Shown here: positions 37,868 to 47,329 of the stretch, piece after piece
Position numbering within the stretch: the stretch's first letter is position 1
How the letters are laid out: each line of letters starts with the position of its first letter
DNA from: Aggregatibacter aphrophilus ATCC 33389
GTDB taxonomy: Bacteria > Pseudomonadota > Gammaproteobacteria > Enterobacterales > Pasteurellaceae
Direction: 5' to 3'
Length of the DNA stretch: 64,000 nt
Assembly: GCF_900636915.1 (NCBI RefSeq)
Contig: NZ_LR134327.1
Coordinates: forward strand, 1 to 64,000
Translations under genes and position numbers: made by a program
Notes under the pieces: generated by a model
What the model was told of the DNA's origin: nothing
Seen by the model: only the letters and a program-made list of their open reading frames with translations
Databases searched by the model: none

Positions 37868-40081
37868 TTATTTTCCCTCGAAGAAACCCTTAACTAATGC
37901 TGAATATATTTTCGCTGTAGATAAAGCGGAGTCTGTTGAAAATGGATAAAAACCTTCATTAATCAGTTCATCGTTATCAGTATCTTTCTCAAATTCTTCT
38001 ACTATTGGTATAGAATAAGAAGCACCATTAGCAAAGCGAATTTCATAGTGTTTTGTACCTTCTTTGTGAGGAATCTCAACTTCGCCAGTACTATCAGTCA
38101 TCCCTTTTCCCACTTCATTACCATCTACGAGCAGAGTATATGGCATACCGATCATCAGCTTAGTTGAATGTGGTGATTGTAAGAATTTCACTTTCATATG
38201 CGGCATATAAGGCGTGTTCACTTGTGTAGAAAAGGCATTCACTGCATCAGGTGAACCACTTTCCCGAACCAATTCCCCCTCAATCCGCACATTCCCTATT
38301 AATGTAATCCCTTCTTGATTTACCACAATCTCGCCCGCCGGACCCTGCAGACGCACTTCCTCATAGCCCTCTATATTAAAATGCTTACAAATACTCTCCA
38401 GTAAATCACCGGCAAGCCATTCGCCATTCTGCGCCACTTCAATCGTGGTATCTTTACCCACCTTGATAATCGTGTCCGCATGCACGTTCACTTGGTAGTT
38501 ATTGCCGATATTGAGAAGATTGTCTTTTTCGATTTTGCTGATGCGGTTGCGACCAATATGGCGCATTTGGTCTCGGTTGATAGTCAGGCTTTCATCCAGA
38601 CCGACAGTTTCCATGCGGTCATGTCCGATATTCACGGTTTCATTTCGGTTAACCTGCTCCGTGCGGTCATGTCCAATTCGGCTGGTTTCGTCATGGTTGA
38701 CGATATGGTTATGGTCTTTCTCTGCATGCAAAAAGATTTCTTCTTGACCTTTTTCATCTTCAAAACGCAGTTCGTTAAAGCCGTTGCCTTTATGCGTTTT
38801 CGATTTTATCGTCATCCGCGTTTTATGTTTCGGCACCGGATAAGGCGGCTCGGTAGTACTGTGATAGGTACGTCCGGTGATTATCGGTTGGTCCGGGTCG
38901 CCCTCCAAGAAGTTGACAATGACTTCTTGTCCGATTCTAGGCAGCATTTGACTGCCATACTGCGCACCCGCCCAACCCTGACTGACCCGCACCCAGCAAG
39001 AACTGTGTTCGTCATGACTGCCCACTCTGTCCCACGGAAACCGGATTTTCACCCGGCCCCAGTCGTCACAATAGATTTCCTCTCCTTCCGGACCCACCAC
39101 ATGCGCCATTTGTGGACCGTCCACTTTCGGTTTCGGTTGTGGCAAAGGTCGCCATTGCGTGGTGTGCGGTATCAGTTTGAGGTGGTTTTCATAACGATTA
39201 CCTAACGCTCCCGCCTCTTCTTCTAAAATCCCATGTTGATAACCGCGATGTTCGATTGACACAATGAGCCAAGGGCGATTAAAGTCTGCTCTACGATGCC
39301 CTTCAAGCTCAAACACATACCCCGGCACTACCCGTAAATCATCTCCCTGAGCAAAGGCGACTTCCGCTTCACGACGCTCATACTCCAAACGATATTGACT
39401 AAAAGGTTTACCCTGTTCATCCCGTTTGTATCGTCCCGGGTAGTCGTACTTTTCATAAACGCCCGCAGAATTGACCGCACTTTGCCCCCCGAGGATATTT
39501 TGCCCTTGGGCAAGCGAAGACTGTTCTAAGTTATAGCGGGGATTGGTGAAGGTATAATCACGTAAGGTTTGGCTTTGTGGGGTAAGATTGGCTTCATAGG
39601 CGAAATGCCATAACGCGGCCTGCGGACGGTCGCCTGACGGCGTGGCGTTATAAAGCAAGGTGCCTTTATGCGGGGCGGTTTGGCTATCGTTGCAGAAATG
39701 TAAGAGATGGCTGTCCGCTTGATGTTCAAAATAATAATAGGCGCCTTCTTCTGCCGCTAAACGTTCAATAAAGGCTAAATCCGTTTCCCGATATTGCACG
39801 CAATATTCTCGCACCCAATCCGCATTCGTTAAACTGAAATCCACTTGCGAGACCTGATTCTTTTGCAACAGTGTACGGAGGATTTTTTCGCTGTTTTGCT
39901 GTTGGAAGATTTTATTATCCGATTGATATCGCGCCCGACTTAACGACGGCTCAATTACCATTTTATACCGGGTTCGACTAAAACCGCTTTCGCCTTGCGC
40001 AAACCCCGTGACAATGCCCGAAACATAACGCACCGTCTCCGAACCTTGCCAAAAGGTCAAGGTCGCTTCGTTATCTAACAC
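37868..40081 (-). CDS. vgrG: VgrG, module 3: N-terminally truncated, with its own tail
   Basis: The frame is open upstream to about 40,170, but its first start is GTG at 40081, which would lack the first 51 residues of full-length VgrG. The gp27-like hub, the gp5-like OB domain (RVKIRFPWDRVGSHDEHSSC) and the beta-helix needle (repeats of RIGHDRTEQV, NIGHDRMETV) are intact. After GNVRIEGELV the sequence leaves the other copies: a 137-residue tail includes an immunoglobulin/transthyretin-like module (YTLLVDGNEVGKGMTDSTGE), often used to dock an effector. It precedes the phospholipase D gene by 3 bases. VgrG forms the trimeric T6SS spike. Confidence 0.85.
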   Translation of the reverse strand: MLDNEATLTFWQGSETVRYVSGIVTGFAQGESGFSRTRYKMVIEPSLSRARYQSDNKIFQQQNSEKILRTLLQKNQVSQVDFSLTNADWVREYCVQYRETDLAFIERLAAEEGAYYYFEHQADSHLLHFCNDSQTAPHKGTLLYNATPSGDRPQAALWHFAYEANLTPQSQTLRDYTFTNPRYNLEQSSLAQGQNILGGQSAVNSAGVYEKYDYPGRYKRDEQGKPFSQYRLEYERREAEVAFAQGDDLRVVPGYVFELEGHRRADFNRPWLIVSIEHRGYQHGILEEEAGALGNRYENHLKLIPHTTQWRPLPQPKPKVDGPQMAHVVGPEGEEIYCDDWGRVKIRFPWDRVGSHDEHSSCWVRVSQGWAGAQYGSQMLPRIGQEVIVNFLEGDPDQPIITGRTYHSTTEPPYPVPKHKTRMTIKSKTHKGNGFNELRFEDEKGQEEIFLHAEKDHNHIVNHDETSRIGHDRTEQVNRNETVNIGHDRMETVGLDESLTINRDQMRHIGRNRISKIEKDNLLNIGNNYQVNVHADTIIKVGKDTTIEVAQNGEWLAGDLLESICKHFNIEGYEEVRLQGPAGEIVVNQEGITLIGNVRIEGELVRESGSPDAVNAFSTQVNTPYMPHMKVKFLQSPHSTKLMIGMPYTLLVDGNEVGKGMTDSTGEVEIPHKEGTKHYEIRFANGASYSIPIVEEFEKDTDNDELINEGFYPFSTDSALSTAKIYSALVKGFFEGK

Positions 40082-40198
40082 ATCGGAAAAAGAAGAGGCG
40101 GGGTTAAAGGCGGCTAGCTCCAGTTCTAAACGGAAGAGTTTTGAAAGTCCCTCGGTTAATTGGCATGTAGCTCGTTCGTTTTTAAAAGAACAAAAAAT
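38272..40198 (-). repeat. Long direct repeat R3 (vgrG body)
   Basis: About 1.9 kb nearly identical to parts of R2 (43,725-45,644) and R1 (50,807-52,670). It starts where the vgrG tails diverge and ends in the region upstream of the truncated N-terminus. The two truncated copies also share the junction TTAATTGGCATGTAGCTCG. Confidence 0.85.
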
Positions 40199-40222
40199 AA
40201 CCGCACATTACAAATGTACGGT
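40199..40222 (-). terminator. Hairpin after the module 2 immunity gene (degenerate USS pair)
   Basis: AACCGCACATT ACAA ATGTACGGT with one mismatch; on the minus strand the stem leads into ATTTTTTG. It occupies the position of the USS-pair terminators that follow the other immunity genes. Confidence 0.6.
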
Positions 40223-40233
40223 CAATGTACTCG

Positions 40234-41097
40234 TTAGTTTAAGTCAATAGCCTCAGCTTTAACCCACATATTAATTTCTTTTTTTCCTTTGTAGTTAATC
40301 AAGTACCATTTTATACCCTTGTTATCCAATTTATCTTTAAGGATCTTTACTTTGTCCCCTTTAATTAAATACATATTTGACTTCATTAAATCGTCTGAAT
40401 ATAAATATGACTTTTCTTTAATCTTCACATAATTATAAGATAATATTCTTTCAGACTGTGCTGTATAACCAGTATTATTTAATATTTCCATAACATTATT
40501 AATTTTTTCAAAATCATAATTAATAGATAATAATATAGATATATAATTATTAATCTCATACTCTATTGAATCTGTAAATTTATTATTTTTTACATATATC
40601 AATAAATTTTCCCAGGTTATTGGGAAACCTAAGTTAGGGAAAATATATTTTACAAAGTCAGCTTCAGAACAAACTTCTTCTCTAGCATTTTCATTACCAA
40701 TAAAAACTGCATTATCCATATCTATAATTGCACATTTTGCGTAATGAATTTTTTGATACTCATTAGGAGAAATAAGGATGTGTGAATCTAGATCATAATT
40801 AATTCTCAAAATTTTATTACTAACAGAAAAATCCTCTATATCACTTGGAAAAAATGTAACCTTAATATTTTCCTTATTTTCCTTAGAATAGCAATTTTTT
40901 TCTGATAGATTTACATCACTATTCAAAGGATCCTTTAATATTATATTTTTTTTACTATTCTTGTTATATAAAAATAAATGATTACAATTTGAATCAATCC
41001 TATCATAGATTCGATAATTATTATCTTCAAAAAGCTTTACATCTTTTGAAAAAGCCTGCAATGAAAAAAATAATAATATTAATAATTTTTTCTTCAT
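40234..41097 (-). CDS. Periplasmic immunity protein of module 2
   Basis: 287 residues with a signal peptide (MKKKLLILLFFSLQAFSKD). The middle is AT-rich in sequence and unlike any family I know. The last 60 residues match the other three immunity-like proteins here: KGDKVKIL ... KWYLINYKGKKEINMWVKAE, an SH3-like pattern. Its start overlaps the effector stop by 4 bases (ATGA), strong evidence for pairing. Periplasmic location agrees with a cell-wall-degrading effector. Low GC sets it apart from the core genes. Confidence 0.75.
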   Translation of the reverse strand: MKKKLLILLFFSLQAFSKDVKLFEDNNYRIYDRIDSNCNHLFLYNKNSKKNIILKDPLNSDVNLSEKNCYSKENKENIKVTFFPSDIEDFSVSNKILRINYDLDSHILISPNEYQKIHYAKCAIIDMDNAVFIGNENAREEVCSEADFVKYIFPNLGFPITWENLLIYVKNNKFTDSIEYEINNYISILLSINYDFEKINNVMEILNNTGYTAQSERILSYNYVKIKEKSYLYSDDLMKSNMYLIKGDKVKILKDKLDNKGIKWYLINYKGKKEINMWVKAEAIDLN

Positions 41098-43604
41098 AGT
41101 TTACCCTTCAATTTTTTAAATCTATTCACCATATCAGTACCTCGCCTATGATTTCCATAATACTCTATAATTTCTCTCTCATAGTCTTTATGCTTTTCTC
41201 CCCATGTACTAGGATCTTTACTTATATTTGGATGATTCCTATAAAAATAATTTAAAGCTTCAGCAAAATCCTCTCCCACATAACCTGGCCTATTGACATC
41301 ATGATCCAATACTGTAGCTTTTCCTAAATTAGATTTTACATAGTTGACTATTTGATAACTATAACCTTTTGGTTTTTTCACTAGCGCTTTATTATTTAAT
41401 CTATCAATAAAATCCTCAATTTGTAAATCTTGATACTCTTCAACAATTACAGCTTCTGCGAAAATAGCAACAGCTTTATTAGGTACAACCTTACCATAAT
41501 TATCAACAGAACATTCATTCCGTAAAAACTGTTTAAGTCTTGTTCCAGTCATACCATTGTAATAAGCAATATATTTATTATTAACATAATCCACATCCCA
41601 ACCACAACATTTGAAATATTTATCAAATAATGATGGGTGTTGTTGTTTAAATTTAAACATTTGAATTGGCAATTCTCCTTCTCCAGAAGAATTAATTGTT
41701 TTTTGCATAGCACCTGCTGTTAATATTTCACTATCATAGGAATGAACAGCATCCATATTCCCCTCATTCTCTGACATAGCTAGTAAAATACTTTTTTCAT
41801 CTTGGGTTATTTTTCTTGTAGAAATTAGGTAGTCCCAACGAGAATAAGAGTTAAGTTTTTTATTTCCCCTGTAAACCGGTCCATAAGCTTTACCATATCT
41901 AGTGCACTTAATTTGATTAATTAACTTTTTCCCGCATTGACAACCAGTAACAGCCAACCACCCAATCAGCCCCAACGGATGCATATAATAGGCCTCCTGC
42001 TCACTATCAAATCCTTCCCCCTTCAACTTAATCCCTAAGTCTGCTACTCTTTTACCAAATCTCTCCGCCTTCTCCGCACAATTATTCTTCCTCATCAGCG
42101 CCTTAAGCTCTTCAAATTTGCCCTCTTGCTCCGCAGACCACTCACTCTTGTGTCTCACAATTATCCCCGTCAGTCGTCTACGTATTATCGGATTGGTCAA
42201 TAATGCCTTTAACGTCCCAGCTTCAAACTGCACCTCTCCTTGTCGACTATCCTTGTCCACGTCCAATTCTTGCCAGATTTCTTTAAATACCGGCCCTAAT
42301 CGGTCTTTTTCTTCCGGCGTCGCAGTACCCTCCGGCTCTGCGCATGTTGCTATTTTCTCCTTAAAAATACTCACTTCATGGGCTTCATCTTTAAACACAT
42401 TCACGCCCGGAAATAATAAGCCATGAGTTAAATGACTATCATCTACGTAAATTCCGCCATCGTTATTATTTTCTAGCAGGCTATAAAGATACGGCTGTAC
42501 ATTGTAATAATCCTTACCCGTCTTATCCGTGTTCTTCTTCACGGTCTGCTTCGCTACATCCGCTAACGGCACCATGATTTCGACTTGGGTTTTCTCCAGC
42601 TCTACAACTTCGTCCTTTAGCACGGTGTAAAGCTGACTGCCTCGTGCTACATATAGAAAATTGTCTTTTATCCCTTTCTTTTCTTTATCCTGCTTATAAG
42701 CCGCCTCTGCTTTAGCTCTAAATTGCTCAATGTCGTCATAGGTAAACACTTCAAGATGTAACAGTTTCTCACCGCTTTTACCTGTTTGGTTATATTCACC
42801 CATTAAGCCCAGCACCTCTCCGGCTTTAACTTCAATTTGCCGATTTCCACTAAGTAACACTTCCTTATCCGCTTCCGTCTCTATATTGTTTTGGGATAAA
42901 AATGGAATAGCATGTTGTGTACTGTCTTCCTCTTGGTGATAAGAGCCTTTATAAATCGTCCATATATCCCCATTTGACGGGCGATGAATCTGTCCTTGTT
43001 CATCCTGATAAGATTCAATTTCGTGACGGGACGCTTTAGAGTTTGGGGACTTGATGGAAATTATCAAACCATCAGCTAATTGTGCAATCACGACACCCCG
43101 TCTGTCTTTGATCGTCACCGGATTTGCATCGGCTGATTTGGTGACATAACGTTTCTTCGGCGGATAATCTGACAACTTTGCCGTATGACGATAAAGCGAA
43201 TAAAACGTCAGTACATTGTCTTTCGGATACGCCATTTTATGCTTCAACAAAAAATAGCCCGTAGAATACACCGCACTTTTCATGGGGACTTCAACTTCAC
43301 TATCCTTTTTATATTCGCTATCCACTTTATAGGCAATCAATTTGCCATCGGCAATCGCACAAATCTTGTCATTCTCAAATTCACTACTCGGAAACTGCGA
43401 AGCTCTTAAATGAATCCCTTGGTGCCAAAGACCACTATCATTAAACAGAAAAGCCGATGTTTCATCACCAGCAAGACGATTAAAATATTGTTGAGAGAGA
43501 TTAGTGGTATTACTTCTCGGTTTCAATGGATAAGCAACATTTGGAATTATTGGGGATTCAATTTTATTGTTCTGTTCATTTGTCTGTTTTTCTTGTTCTG
43601 ACAT
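41094..43604 (-). CDS. Modular T6SS effector of module 2: M23-like N-terminus, lysozyme-like toxin end
   Basis: 836 residues. Residues 1-550 are practically identical to the module 1 effector and look like a degenerate M23/LytM fold: GLWHQGIHLRA (H61, H65), SLYRH140 and LLHLEVFTYDD (H283), lacking the standard HxGxD. From residue 551 a unique 286-residue domain begins: ILLAMSENEGNMDAVHSYDS with TAGAMQKTI resembles lysozyme-fold hydrolases (a Glu early in the domain), but the match is weak. No signal peptide; delivery by the VgrG encoded 15 bases upstream is expected. Start MSEQEKQTNEQ has AAGGAGCATAAG upstream. Confidence 0.75.
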   Translation of the reverse strand: MSEQEKQTNEQNNKIESPIIPNVAYPLKPRSNTTNLSQQYFNRLAGDETSAFLFNDSGLWHQGIHLRASQFPSSEFENDKICAIADGKLIAYKVDSEYKKDSEVEVPMKSAVYSTGYFLLKHKMAYPKDNVLTFYSLYRHTAKLSDYPPKKRYVTKSADANPVTIKDRRGVVIAQLADGLIISIKSPNSKASRHEIESYQDEQGQIHRPSNGDIWTIYKGSYHQEEDSTQHAIPFLSQNNIETEADKEVLLSGNRQIEVKAGEVLGLMGEYNQTGKSGEKLLHLEVFTYDDIEQFRAKAEAAYKQDKEKKGIKDNFLYVARGSQLYTVLKDEVVELEKTQVEIMVPLADVAKQTVKKNTDKTGKDYYNVQPYLYSLLENNNDGGIYVDDSHLTHGLLFPGVNVFKDEAHEVSIFKEKIATCAEPEGTATPEEKDRLGPVFKEIWQELDVDKDSRQGEVQFEAGTLKALLTNPIIRRRLTGIIVRHKSEWSAEQEGKFEELKALMRKNNCAEKAERFGKRVADLGIKLKGEGFDSEQEAYYMHPLGLIGWLAVTGCQCGKKLINQIKCTRYGKAYGPVYRGNKKLNSYSRWDYLISTRKITQDEKSILLAMSENEGNMDAVHSYDSEILTAGAMQKTINSSGEGELPIQMFKFKQQHPSLFDKYFKCCGWDVDYVNNKYIAYYNGMTGTRLKQFLRNECSVDNYGKVVPNKAVAIFAEAVIVEEYQDLQIEDFIDRLNNKALVKKPKGYSYQIVNYVKSNLGKATVLDHDVNRPGYVGEDFAEALNYFYRNHPNISKDPSTWGEKHKDYEREIIEYYGNHRRGTDMVNRFKKLKGKL

Positions 43605-45642
43605 ACTTATGCTCCTTAATTACGAAAACTCAATATCCAACATATCCAAAGGTCTAGCTTCATAGACTTGAGTTTTAAACGGATTCACCGCCTCCGCTGA
43701 ACCGCCCTCTTCAGTCAATTCCCCCTCAATCCGCACATTCCCTATCAATGTAATCCCTTCTTGATTTACCACAACCTCGCCCGCCGGGCCCTGCAGACGC
43801 ACTTCCTCATAGCCCTCTATATTAAAATGCTTACAAATACTCTCCAGTAAATCACCGGCAAGCCATTCGCCATTCTGCGCCACTTCAATCGTGGTATCTT
43901 TACCCACCTTGATAATCGTGTCCGCATGCACGTTCACTTGGTAGTTATTGCCGATATTGAGAAGATTGTCTTTTTCGATTTTGCTGATGCGGTTGCGACC
44001 AATATGGCGCATTTGGTCTCGGTTGATAGTCAGGCTTTCATCCAGACCGACAGTTTCCATGCGGTCATGTCCGATATTCACGGTTTCATTTCGGTTAACC
44101 TGCTCCGTGCGGTCATGTCCAATTCGGCTGGTTTCGTCATGGTTGACGATATGGTTATGGTCTTTCTCTGCATGCAAAAAGATTTCTTCTTGACCTTTTT
44201 CATCTTCAAAACGTAATTCATTAAAGCCGTTGCCTTTATGCGTTTTTGATTTTATCGTCATCCGCGTTTTATGTTTCGGCAGCGGATAAGGTGGTTCGGT
44301 AGTGCTGTGATAGGTACGTCCGGTGATTATCGGTTGGTCCGGGTCACCCTCTAAGAAGTTGACAATGACTTCTTGTCCGATGCGCGGCAGCATTTGACTG
44401 CCATACTGCGCACCCGCCCAACCCTGACTGACCCGCACCCAGCAAGAACTGTGTTCGTCATGACTGCCCACTCTGTCCCACGGAAACCGGATTTTCACCC
44501 GGCCCCAGTCGTCACAATAGATTTCCTCTCCTTCCGGACCCACCACATGCGCCATTTGTGGACCGTCCACTTTCGGTTTCGGTTGTGGCAAAGGTCGCCA
44601 TTGCGTGGTGTGCGGTATCAGTTTGAGGTGGTTTTCATAACGATTACCTAACGCTCCCGCCTCTTCTTCTAAAATCCCATGTTGATAACCGCGATGTTCG
44701 ATTGACACAATGAGCCAAGGGCGATTAAAGTCTGCTCTACGATGCCCTTCAAGCTCAAACACATACCCCGGCACTACCCGTAAATCATCTCCCTGAGCAA
44801 AGGCGACTTCCGCTTCACGACGCTCATACTCCAAACGATATTGACTAAAAGGTTTACCCTGTTCATCCCGTTTGTATCGTCCCGGGTAGTCGTACTTTTC
44901 ATAAACGCCCGCAGAATTGACCGCACTTTGCCCCCCGAGGATATTTTGCCCTTGGGCAAGCGAAGACTGTTCTAAGTTATAGCGGGGATTGGTGAAGGTA
45001 TAATCACGTAAGGTTTGGCTTTGTGGGGTAAGATTGGCTTCATAGGCGAAATGCCATAACGCGGCCTGCGGACGGTCGCCTGACGGCGTGGCGTTATAAA
45101 GCAAGGTGCCTTTATGCGGGGCGGTTTGGCTATCGTTGCAGAAATGTAAGAGATGGCTGTCCGCTTGATGTTCAAAATAATAATAGGCGCCTTCTTCTGC
45201 CGCTAAACGTTCAATAAAGGCTAAATCCGTTTCCCGATATTGCACGCAATATTCTCGCACCCAATCCGCATTCGTTAAACTGAAATCCACTTGCGAGACC
45301 TGATTCTTTTGCAACAGTGTACGGAGGATTTTTTCGCTGTTTTGCTGTTGGAAGATTTTATTATCCGATTGATATCGCGCCCGACTTAACGACGGCTCAA
45401 TTACCATTTTATACCGGGTTCGACTAAAACCGCTTTCGCCTTGCGCAAACCCCGTGACAATGCCCGAAACATAACGCACCGTCTCCGAACCTTGCCAAAA
45501 GGTCAAGGTCGCTTCGTTATCTAACACATCGGAAAAAGAAGAGGCGGGGTTAAAGGCGGCTAGCTCCAGTTCTAAACGGAAGAGTTTTGAAAGTCCCTCG
45601 GTTAATTGGCATGTAGCTCGTTCGTTTTTAAAAGAACAAAAA
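41955..45642 (-). repeat. Long direct repeat R2 (vgrG plus effector N-terminus)
   Basis: About 3.65 kb nearly identical to R1 (49,037-52,670). It begins exactly where the effector toxin domains diverge (codon 550) and ends just upstream of the truncated vgrG. A tract of divergent bases at 44,214-44,386 interrupts the identity. Confidence 0.88.
43620..45527 (-). CDS. vgrG: VgrG, module 2: N-terminally truncated
   Basis: 635 residues counted from a GTG at 45527; residues 1-51 of the full-length protein are lost or replaced, and no ATG is in frame upstream. Otherwise it is identical to module 1 VgrG except in a short tract (e.g. PLPKHKT instead of PVPKHKT) and ends with the same tail (RPLDMLDIEFS). 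The gp27-like hub lacks its first strands, so assembly into a spike is doubtful unless it recombines with the intact copy. It is followed after 15 bases by the module 2 effector. Confidence 0.82.
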   Translation of the reverse strand: MLDNEATLTFWQGSETVRYVSGIVTGFAQGESGFSRTRYKMVIEPSLSRARYQSDNKIFQQQNSEKILRTLLQKNQVSQVDFSLTNADWVREYCVQYRETDLAFIERLAAEEGAYYYFEHQADSHLLHFCNDSQTAPHKGTLLYNATPSGDRPQAALWHFAYEANLTPQSQTLRDYTFTNPRYNLEQSSLAQGQNILGGQSAVNSAGVYEKYDYPGRYKRDEQGKPFSQYRLEYERREAEVAFAQGDDLRVVPGYVFELEGHRRADFNRPWLIVSIEHRGYQHGILEEEAGALGNRYENHLKLIPHTTQWRPLPQPKPKVDGPQMAHVVGPEGEEIYCDDWGRVKIRFPWDRVGSHDEHSSCWVRVSQGWAGAQYGSQMLPRIGQEVIVNFLEGDPDQPIITGRTYHSTTEPPYPLPKHKTRMTIKSKTHKGNGFNELRFEDEKGQEEIFLHAEKDHNHIVNHDETSRIGHDRTEQVNRNETVNIGHDRMETVGLDESLTINRDQMRHIGRNRISKIEKDNLLNIGNNYQVNVHADTIIKVGKDTTIEVAQNGEWLAGDLLESICKHFNIEGYEEVRLQGPAGEVVVNQEGITLIGNVRIEGELTEEGGSAEAVNPFKTQVYEARPLDMLDIEFS

Positions 45643-45644
45643 AT

Positions 45645-45668
45645 AACCGCACGTTGTAAAGTGCGGTT
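45645..45668 (-). terminator. USS-pair terminator after an orphan immunity gene
   Basis: AACCGCAC GTTGTAAA GTGCGGTT; minus-strand stem followed by ATTTTTTG. It lies 11 bases after the stop of the gene at 45679-46458. Confidence 0.75.
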
Positions 45669-45678
45669 AATAAATTAT

Positions 45679-46458
45679 TTAATTCAAATCAACGGACTCT
45701 GCTTTAATCCACATATTTATTTCTTTTTTTCCTTTGTAGTTTATAAGATACCATTTTGATTTATCCTTATCTAAAAATTCATCTAATATTAGAATATGGT
45801 CATTTTTAATCAAATATATATTTGAAATATCTCCCGGCTTTTTATAAAGGTAAGCTTTATTTACAGAAATCTTAGAATCCTTTCCGTCTTTTTGCCAGTA
45901 AGAATATATATTCTCATAAACATCTAGCGTATTAAATTTGAAAAGATCTATTCCATTTAAATGAAATCTAATAATTTCATGAAGTTCTTTATCTTCTCTC
46001 ACCTTGCTAATTCTAGGACATAAACTTTCATTTGGAATATAGCAAAGATCAGATATTTCATAATCAAAAAATGAAATTTTTTCTTTATCTATTTTAAACT
46101 TAAATATAAAACTATAAGCATCTGACATTGCCCTGCTTGGCTTAGCTATTTCTACTTCTAACAAATCACCATTAACTCTTAAGTCTCTTTCTCCTTCAAA
46201 AATGTAATCATCATTAACTTCTATTTTAGGTAAAATATATTTAGATTCCTTAATAGCTTTATCACCATTAAATAATTGAACAATAGAATCAGAATTATTA
46301 TCAAATTTACATTCTTTAGATAAAATAAATACCTTAATTAAAAACTTATTCCCATAGGGAATCTCTTTAAATAAACAATAATCTGAACCATATGAACATA
46401 ATGAAAAAATCAACGCCAATAAAAGAATAATAGTATAATTTACTCTTCGCATTTCCAC
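45679..46458 (-). CDS. Orphan periplasmic immunity-like protein A
   Basis: 259 residues with an N-terminal signal or anchor segment (YTIILLLALIFSLCSYGS), a unique middle and the shared C-terminal SH3-like block (KSKWYLINYKGKKEINMWIK, ending AESVDLN). No toxin gene lies directly upstream; it follows another immunity-like gene by about 180 bases. Probably kept to protect against an effector no longer encoded here. The C-terminal 40 residues are close to those of the paired immunity proteins. Low GC. Confidence 0.68.
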   Translation of the reverse strand: MEMRRVNYTIILLLALIFSLCSYGSDYCLFKEIPYGNKFLIKVFILSKECKFDNNSDSIVQLFNGDKAIKESKYILPKIEVNDDYIFEGERDLRVNGDLLEVEIAKPSRAMSDAYSFIFKFKIDKEKISFFDYEISDLCYIPNESLCPRISKVREDKELHEIIRFHLNGIDLFKFNTLDVYENIYSYWQKDGKDSKISVNKAYLYKKPGDISNIYLIKNDHILILDEFLDKDKSKWYLINYKGKKEINMWIKAESVDLN

Positions 46459-46602
46459 ACCTTTTTTGTTATAGAGAAATTATGACGTCTTTCTGCTTTA
46501 GAGACAGTATATGAATTGTGTATCTATCTTATGCTTACATAGTTGCAAAAGTCTCTTTATTATTTAGCGTATAGCCTGTTAGTCTTCAAAAGAACAAAAA
46601 AT

Positions 46603-46626
46603 AACCGCACATTACAAAGTGCGGTT
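46603..46626 (-). terminator. USS-pair terminator after orphan immunity gene B
   Basis: AACCGCAC ATTACAAA GTGCGGTT, with ATTTTTTG following on the minus strand, 11 bases after the stop at 46637. Confidence 0.78.
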
Positions 46627-46636
46627 AACAAATCAT

Positions 46637-47257
46637 TTAATTTAAATCAACTGAATCAGCTTTAATCCACATATTAATTTCTTTTTTTCCTTTGTAGTTA
46701 ATAAAATACCATCTAGTTCCATCAGCATCAAACGCAGTTTTAATAATTTTTACTCTATCTCCCTTAATTAAATACATGCTTGTCTTTTTTCTATTTAAAT
46801 CATATAAATAACTTTTCATTAAAACAAGATAGAAGCATTCGTTAACTTTATTTGAATAAAAATAATCACATACTCTATCTCTTATACTACTTTCTGTTTC
46901 TAAGTACCTTGTACTCTCTTTAACAAGATATACTGAATTCTCATCAATATGGTAATAATAGTCAAGTTCTTGTCCCCCTGAACCACCGAAGACTAATCTC
47001 ACAACAAAAAGATCTTTTTCTTTTGATATATTATTCAAGAAATAAATTCCATCAGATAGAATATTTTCTTTCTTAAACAAGATATTATTTTTAGTTTTAT
47101 TTAATACAATAAATTCTCCATCATCACTAACTGATAACTCTATATCATTATTATTTACTTTAACATTATATCTAACATCAGATAATGCAGGAGAACACAT
47201 TCCAAAAATAAACGTAAAAAATAATACAAGACTACTTTTTATTTTTACATAATTCAT
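46637..47257 (-). CDS. Orphan periplasmic immunity-like protein B
   Basis: 206 residues with a signal peptide (VKIKSSLVLFFTFIFGMCSP, possible cleavage after ALS). The middle is beta-rich and unassigned. The C-terminus carries the shared block (WYFINYKGKKEINMWIKADS). It lies 73 bases downstream of a toxin-end remnant (47,330-47,574), which is likely what is left of its partner. Confidence 0.7.
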   Translation of the reverse strand: MNYVKIKSSLVLFFTFIFGMCSPALSDVRYNVKVNNNDIELSVSDDGEFIVLNKTKNNILFKKENILSDGIYFLNNISKEKDLFVVRLVFGGSGGQELDYYYHIDENSVYLVKESTRYLETESSIRDRVCDYFYSNKVNECFYLVLMKSYLYDLNRKKTSMYLIKGDRVKIIKTAFDADGTRWYFINYKGKKEINMWIKADSVDLN

Positions 47258-47329
47258 ATTTCATAATCTCCTTTAACAAATTCTGTATTTTATCCTATCA
47301 TCAAATCCATTTGCGCCACCGTTGATAAG

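Noticed and set aside
38480..39205. Long open frame on the plus strand (also at 43,926 and 51,008)
   Set aside because: It is the antisense shadow of the repetitive vgrG needle region, repeated only because vgrG is repeated.
37868..40081. VgrG copy 3 as an evolved VgrG with a catalytic C-terminus
   Set aside because: The tail is short, immunoglobulin/transthyretin-like and has no visible catalytic motif.
41094..43604. Active M23 endopeptidase
   Set aside because: The HxGxD and HxH ligand pattern is altered; I call it M23-like only.
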